Below, piece by piece: positions 59,650 to 64,000 of a DNA stretch of 64,000 bases. Positions within the stretch are counted from its first letter, which is position 1; the number at the start of each line of letters is the position of its first letter. Source of the DNA: Burkholderiales bacterium (lineage in GTDB: Bacteria; Pseudomonadota; Gammaproteobacteria; Burkholderiales; Burkholderiaceae_C); assembly GCA_947453625.1 (NCBI GenBank), contig CANGHK010000021.1, forward strand, positions 17,637 through 81,636, in the 5' to 3' direction. The notes beneath the pieces are model-generated. The model searched no databases. It had not been told where the DNA came from and saw only the letters and a list, made by a program, of their open reading frames with translations. The position numbers and the translations under genes are program-made.

Positions 59650-60867
59650 TCAGACCACCGCGCCCAGGCTGGTCAGGCGGCGCACCGGTGAATTGATGAT
59701 CACCAGCGCCTGGACGCCAAAGCCGGCCAGCGCCAGCACCAGGCAGGCCGCAGCGCCCCAATGCGCTCCCACCACGCCGCCTATCGCTGCGCCCAGCGGC
59801 CGGGCGCCCATGTTGACGGTCAGGAAGATGGACGAGACCCGGCCCAGCATCGCGTGCGGCGTCACGGTCTGGCGCAGGGTGGCCGAGGTGATGGCGTAGA
59901 GAATGGGTCCGACCCCGAACAGGAAGAACGATGTGCCGGCCAGCACGCCCGACGGCCAGACCAGCGTGGCCACCATCGTGGCCATCGCCGCGACCGAGAA
60001 CACCGGGCCTGTCACCACCACCACGCCGAAGGGCAGGCCGGCCAGGATGGTCGGCGCGGCCAGCGCGCCCAGCACCATGCCGGCGCCGTAGGCGGCCAGC
60101 GTCAGGCCGACGGCGCTGGCGTCCAGCCCCAGCGCGCGCATCGCATAAGGCACATAGGCGGCCTGGAAGACGAACCACGACAGGTTCCAGGCCACGGCGG
60201 TGAGCAGCAGCGCGCGCAGCAGCGGGTGCTGCCAGACCAGCCGCGCGCCGTCCTTCAAGTCCAGCCAGGGGCGGCGCGGCGGCGCCGGGACGCGCGCGGG
60301 CTCGGGCAGGCGCCACAGCAAACCCAGCCCCAGCACCGACAGCGCGGTGGCCAGCGCGAAGGCCGTGCCCGCGCCGGCCCAGGACACCAGCGCCCCGGCC
60401 AGCGCCGGGCCGGCGGCGAAGGCCGCGCTGCGCGCCAGTTCGAGCCGGCTGTTGGCCGCGCCCAGCGCCTCGCGCGGCACCAGCGCCGGCACCAGCGCGG
60501 GCGCCGCGACGCTGAAGCCCACCGTGCCTGATGCGCCGACGAAGCCCAGCAGTGCCAGCAGCGTCAGCGTCAGTTGCCCGCTGACGGCCGCCAGCAGCAA
60601 GGCCGCCAGCGACAGCGCCCGCAGCAGTTCGGCCGACACCATCAGGCGGCGCCGCGAATGGCGGTCGACCCACAGCCCGAGTGGGATGGAAAGCAGCAGG
60701 AAGGGCAGGCTTTGCGCGGTGTTGAGCAGGCCGATCTCGCCCGGCCCGGCGTTCAGCGCCAGCACCGCGACGATGGGCACCGCCGCCAGGCTGACCTGCT
60801 CGGCGGCCTGCGCCGCCAGGTTGGCGCCGGCCAGGAACTTGAAGGAGCGGGGCAGTGGCGTATTCAT
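59650..60867 (-). CDS. MFS transporter
   Basis: 405 residues with about 12 membrane segments. The start FKFLAGANLAAQAAEQVSLAAVPIVAVL and the loop GLWVDRHSRRRLMV (DRxxRR between helices 2 and 3) fit the DHA3-type (MefA-like) drug exporters. It is convergent with the flavin monooxygenase gene (13 bp) and divergent from the EamA gene. Start ATG 60867 is fixed by homology. Substrate unknown. Confidence 0.88.
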   Translation of the reverse strand: MNTPLPRSFKFLAGANLAAQAAEQVSLAAVPIVAVLALNAGPGEIGLLNTAQSLPFLLLSIPLGLWVDRHSRRRLMVSAELLRALSLAALLLAAVSGQLTLTLLALLGFVGASGTVGFSVAAPALVPALVPREALGAANSRLELARSAAFAAGPALAGALVSWAGAGTAFALATALSVLGLGLLWRLPEPARVPAPPRRPWLDLKDGARLVWQHPLLRALLLTAVAWNLSWFVFQAAYVPYAMRALGLDASAVGLTLAAYGAGMVLGALAAPTILAGLPFGVVVVTGPVFSVAAMATMVATLVWPSGVLAGTSFFLFGVGPILYAITSATLRQTVTPHAMLGRVSSIFLTVNMGARPLGAAIGGVVGAHWGAAACLVLALAGFGVQALVIINSPVRRLTSLGAVV

Positions 60868-60968
60868 GGGACGCCATGTTGGCAGGCCGGGCGGTACCGC
60901 GCAGTCGCCGAGGGCGCAGGCGGGCCAGATTTCGGGGTGTTCTCCAGCCTGTCGCCGGGGTGTCGCGC

Positions 60969-61000
60969 CGTCCACATCCTGGCATGCCAGGATGTGGACG
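60969..61000. promoter_or_regulatory. Perfect 32-bp palindrome between divergent transporter genes
   Basis: The half-site CGTCCACATCCTGGCA (60969-60984) is followed without spacer by its exact reverse complement (60985-61000). It ends 14 bp before the EamA ATG and lies 101 bp from the MFS ATG. Such length and perfection point to a dimeric or tetrameric regulator; none is encoded next to it. Confidence 0.7.
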
Positions 61001-61014
61001 ATGACTGAGTCCCG

Positions 61015-61935
61015 ATGCGCCCCGCGCTGATCCCCCCGCTGCTGGCCATCGCCTGGGGCCTGAACTGGCCTGCCGTCAAGATCATGCTGTCGGTGCTGCC
61101 GCCGTTCGCGGCGCGTGGCCTGGGGCTGGGCTTGGGCGCGCTGCTGCTGGCCGCCCTGGCGCTGCTGCGCGGCATCCCGCTGCGGCCACAGCGCCAGGCG
61201 CTGCCAGCCATCGCCATCGGCGGCCTGCTGACGGTGGCAGTGTTCAATTTCTGCACCGTCTTCGCGCAGCTCACCACCAGCACCTCGCGCGCCGCGGTGC
61301 TGACCTTCACGATGCCGATGATGTCGGCCGCGCTGGCCTGGTGGTTTCTCGGCGAGCGGCCCGATCGCCGTGGCGCGCTGGCGCTGGTGCTGGGCGGCGC
61401 CGGTGTCGCGGTGCTCGCCACGCCGGTGTTGCAGGGTCTGGCGTCTGCCGCGCCGGGTGCCTCGGCCTGGGGCCTGCTGCTGCCGCTGGGCGCGGCGCTG
61501 GCCTGGGCGCTGGGCACGGTGGCCACCAAGCGCTGGCCGCCGCCGGGCGACCGCATCGTCCTGACGGCCTGGCAGCTGGCGATAGGCGCGGCTTGCGCGG
61601 CCGTGGCGGCCTTGGCCACAGGCGAGCATCTGCCCCTGGTCTGGCCGCCGCGGGTGCTGGTGGCGCTGACCTGGCATGTGCTGGTCTCCACCGCAGTGGC
61701 CTATGTGCTGTGGTACCGGCTGCTGGCATCGGCCAGCGCCACGGTCTCGTCGCTGACCACGCTGGCGGTGCCGGTGGTGGGCGTGATCGGCGCGATGGCG
61801 CTGGTGGGCGACCGGCCGACCCCCGCCGACTGGGTCGGCTTCGTGCTGGTGCTGGGCGGGGCGGCGCTGGCGGTGCTGCGCATCGGCGTACGGCCCGTAC
61901 CACTGCCGCCAGCCAAGGTCTCGGCAGCCCGTTAA
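61015..61935 (+). CDS. EamA/DMT-family transporter
   Basis: 306 residues, about ten membrane segments in two EamA repeats (IPPLLAIAWGLNWPAVKIML; LPLGAALAWALGTVATKRW). FTMPMMSAALAWWFLGERPDR and LAVPVVGVIGAMALVGDRPTP are the two family end motifs. It probably exports a metabolite or amino acid. Its stop overlaps that of the convergent CobW gene (61932-61935). The palindrome directly upstream is likely its operator. Confidence 0.87.
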   Translation: MRPALIPPLLAIAWGLNWPAVKIMLSVLPPFAARGLGLGLGALLLAALALLRGIPLRPQRQALPAIAIGGLLTVAVFNFCTVFAQLTTSTSRAAVLTFTMPMMSAALAWWFLGERPDRRGALALVLGGAGVAVLATPVLQGLASAAPGASAWGLLLPLGAALAWALGTVATKRWPPPGDRIVLTAWQLAIGAACAAVAALATGEHLPLVWPPRVLVALTWHVLVSTAVAYVLWYRLLASASATVSSLTTLAVPVVGVIGAMALVGDRPTPADWVGFVLVLGGAALAVLRIGVRPVPLPPAKVSAAR

Positions 61936-62894
61936 GCCTGCCCCTGCGGCCCCAGCGCACAGGCGGCCAGGCCCTCGGCCAGCGCCTGGGCTGGCAGCTG
62001 GCCGGCCAGCCCTATCGCCACCACGGCCGGTGTTTCGGCCCGTGCTTGTCCCGGTGCTCCTCCCGGGGCTTCGGCCAGCCGCCGCAGGCTGCCATGCCGG
62101 CCGGCAAACTGCAGTTCCACCCAGCCCTCCGGGCCGCCGCGCAGCCGGCCCTTGAGCCGCAACACCCCCGCCGGCAAGCCGCGCAGCCAGGCGCGCAGCG
62201 CGGCCGGGTCATGCCAGCCGGTCGGGCTGGCCTGCCAGGCCTCGAAGCGCGTGCCATGGTCGGCCGCACCGGCGTGCAGCCCGCCGCCATGCGGCCGGTA
62301 AAGCGGCGCTGCCACCAGTGCCAGCGGCAGGTCGGCGGCCACCGTCTCCAGCACCGAGACGCCAGGCGCATGGCGTGCCACCCAGGCCCGGGCGGCGGCC
62401 AGCGTGGGCGGGTCGGCGCGGTCGGCATGGTTGAGCAGCACCAGGTCGGCGTGGGCCAGCGGGCGCACCAGGGTGTCGGCCAGCAGCGGGTCGGCCAGGT
62501 GGGCGGCCAGTGCAGCGGTGTCCACCAGCACGATCAAGCTGTGCAGCGCCAGCCGCGGCTCGGCCAGCGCGTACTGCGCGATGCGCCAGGGGTCGGACAC
62601 GCCGCTGGCCTCGACCACCACCGCGTCGAAGGGCGGCTGGGCGGCCAGCACCCGCAGCAGCGCGGCCGACAAGTCGTCGCCTATCGAGCAGCAGACGCAG
62701 CCGTTGCTCAGCGCGATGGTGTCGGCGCCGGCGCTCGCCACCAAGTCGGCGTCAAGGTTGATGGCGCCGAAATCGTTGACCAGCACGGCGATGCGCTGGC
62801 CTTGCGCGGCCCGCAACCAGCGCTGCAGCATGGTGGTCTTGCCGGCGCCGAGAAAGCCGCCGATGACGGTGAAGGGGATGCGTTGCGCCGTCAC
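61932..62894 (-). CDS. CobW/COG0523 family GTPase (metal chaperone)
   Basis: 320 residues from GTG 62894. Walker A is GGFLGAGKTT (12-21), the metal-binding CxCC motif is GCVCCSIG (Cys66, Cys68, Cys69), switch and Walker B follow in VVVEASGVSDP, and NHADRAD takes the NKxD role with His for Lys. The C-terminal CobW_C domain is short (from about 215). These GTPases deliver zinc or other metals to enzymes. It lies 11 bp after a metal-dependent amidohydrolase gene, a possible client. Confidence 0.86.
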   Translation of the reverse strand: MTAQRIPFTVIGGFLGAGKTTMLQRWLRAAQGQRIAVLVNDFGAINLDADLVASAGADTIALSNGCVCCSIGDDLSAALLRVLAAQPPFDAVVVEASGVSDPWRIAQYALAEPRLALHSLIVLVDTAALAAHLADPLLADTLVRPLAHADLVLLNHADRADPPTLAAARAWVARHAPGVSVLETVAADLPLALVAAPLYRPHGGGLHAGAADHGTRFEAWQASPTGWHDPAALRAWLRGLPAGVLRLKGRLRGGPEGWVELQFAGRHGSLRRLAEAPGGAPGQARAETPAVVAIGLAGQLPAQALAEGLAACALGPQGQA

Positions 62895-62905
62895 GGCCGG
62901 GCGGT

Positions 62906-64000
62906 TCAGTGCGGGGCCGGTGCCGCGCGCGGTGCCTCGAACACCCGGCCCGACGACACCGTGCCCCAGACCCGCACATCTTTCAGCACCATCGGCGCCA
63001 CCGCGTGGGGGTCGTCCTCCAGCACCGCGAAGTCGGCGCGCTTGCCGCATTCGATGCTGCCGATCTCATGGTCGAGCTTGAGCGTCCAGGCCGGGCCCAG
63101 CGTGATCGCGCGCAGCGCCTCGTCCACCGTCAGGCACTCGGCCGCGCCCAGCACCCGGCCCGAGGGCGTGACCCGGTTGACCGCGCACCAGGCGGTGAAC
63201 AGCGGGGCCAGCGGCGTCACCGGCGCGTCCGAGTGGATGGCCAGCGCGACGCCGGCGTCCAGCGCGCTGCGGCAGGCATCGAGCCGGTGCGCACGGTCTG
63301 GCCCCATCGTGATGTCGTGGTGCTGGTCGCCCCAGTACCAGAGGTGGTTGGTGAACAGGTTGGCGCACAGCCCGAGCGCGGCCATGCGGGCGAACATCGC
63401 GCGGTCGATCATCTGGCCATGCTGCAGCGTGTGGCGGTGGTCGGGCCGCGGGTGGCGGGCCAGCACGCGTTCGATCGCGTCTATTGCCGCCGCGCTGGCC
63501 TCGTCGCCGTTGGTGTGGGTGTGTATGGTCAGACCGGCGCGGTGGTAGGTCTCGAAATCGGCCTCGAACTGAGACGGCGCGGTGACCCAGATGCCGTTCT
63601 GGGCGCCGTTGAAGTAGCCCGGCCAGCGCAGCCGCGCCGAGAAACCCTGGATCGAACCGTCCAGCATCATCTTGACCAGGCCGAAGCGCAGCAGGTCGCT
63701 GCTGCGCCCGGTCAGCGCGAGCACATGCTCGGCGCCCAGCGCCGCGCCATGGCTGCCGTGGAAGGCCTGGAAGGCGGGCAGGATGCGCACCGGGAAGGCG
63801 TCGTTGCCGGCCGCGGCCTCGAGCACGGCCAGGTCGGCCTCGCCCAGCCGGTTGACCAGGTCGGTGGCGGTGGTCACGCCCTGCAGGCAGGCGATCGCCC
63901 CGAAGGCGCGCAGGCCTGCGTCGTCCATAGGCGCCAGCAGGCCGGCGTTGCCGGCACGCTTGAGCACCAGGTACATCGCCGCGGGCTCCTGCAGTTCACC
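62906..64000 (-). CDS. Amidohydrolase family protein (YtcJ-like), cut by window end
   Basis: The frame is open to base 64000; 364 residues of the C-terminal part are visible and the start lies beyond. LTIHTHTNGDEASAAAIDAIE, DHRHTLQHGQMID and LAIHSDAPVTPLAPLFTAW hold metal-binding His and Asp residues of the amidohydrolase_3 group. GKRADFAVLEDDPHAV is the closing composite-domain motif. Members are N-substituted formamide deformylases and related imidases; substrate unknown. The stop is 11 bp before the CobW start. Confidence 0.88.
   Translation of the reverse strand, partial: GELQEPAAMYLVLKRAGNAGLLAPMDDAGLRAFGAIACLQGVTTATDLVNRLGEADLAVLEAAAGNDAFPVRILPAFQAFHGSHGAALGAEHVLALTGRSSDLLRFGLVKMMLDGSIQGFSARLRWPGYFNGAQNGIWVTAPSQFEADFETYHRAGLTIHTHTNGDEASAAAIDAIERVLARHPRPDHRHTLQHGQMIDRAMFARMAALGLCANLFTNHLWYWGDQHHDITMGPDRAHRLDACRSALDAGVALAIHSDAPVTPLAPLFTAWCAVNRVTPSGRVLGAAECLTVDEALRAITLGPAWTLKLDHEIGSIECGKRADFAVLEDDPHAVAPMVLKDVRVWGTVSSGRVFEAPRAAPAPH

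Overview
The window is GC-rich chromosomal DNA from a betaproteobacterium of the order Burkholderiales, probably a Leptothrix/Rubrivivax/Comamonadaceae-like lineage. I base this on the gene order yebC-purD-hemF-nadD-rsfS-rlmH-maf-rng, the minCDE operon, LexA boxes of the CTGT-N8-CCAG type, and strong G/C preference at third codon positions. I cannot name the genus from this sequence. I see no rRNA, tRNA, insertion sequence, phage or CRISPR array.

Layout. 1-6.8 kb: a GST fragment, a DsbA-like isomerase, a nitroreductase, a LivK-type binding protein, an acyl-CoA dehydrogenase, a periplasmic FKBP and an AtuA-family protein. 6.9-8.9 kb: minC-minD-minE. 9-14 kb: a YgjP-like metallopeptidase, DUF1415, a RIO-like kinase, dusC, an OmpW-like porin and a GDSL lipoprotein.

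14-27.4 kb: a two-armed phosphonate locus. The leftward arm encodes a 2-aminoethylphosphonate (AEP) ABC importer (binding protein, ATPase, fused permease), then PhnW, then EutB-EutC (B12-dependent ethanolamine ammonia-lyase) and a HAD phosphatase. The rightward arm encodes a GntR regulator, PhnA, PhnY, a PhnZ-type HD oxygenase and an EamA transporter. The arms diverge from a compact control region: a perfect 10-bp inverted repeat, each arm of which contains an outward-pointing TTGACA -35 element. PhnW-PhnY-PhnA should convert AEP to acetate, phosphate and an amino group. The cobalamin-dependent lyase inside this operon is the most unusual feature of the window.

27.5-34.5 kb: a second EamA transporter, a DUF6352-like protein, glnS, a small 2TM protein and a LytS/LytR-type two-component pair preceded by a small overlapping ORF. 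34.5-41.7 kb: the housekeeping run yebC to rng, in which RsfS carries a histone-H1-like tail. 41.7-50.4 kb: a methyltransferase, an SDR, an acyl-CoA dehydrogenase, an outer-membrane barrel, a four-gene operon (hydroxyacid dehydrogenase, split chromate transporter, LysE exporter), DUF1993, a probably frameshifted small gene, and lexA. 50.4-64 kb: an asparaginase that shares the tandem LexA-box region with lexA, a peptide-type ABC operon ending in an MlrC-like metallopeptidase and a flavin monooxygenase, an MFS and an EamA transporter diverging around a perfect 32-bp palindrome, and a CobW GTPase beside an amidohydrolase cut by the window edge.

A family of intergenic repeats occurs at least twice. 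Both clear copies lie directly in front of a start codon (phnW, purD) and supply its Shine-Dalgarno sequence.
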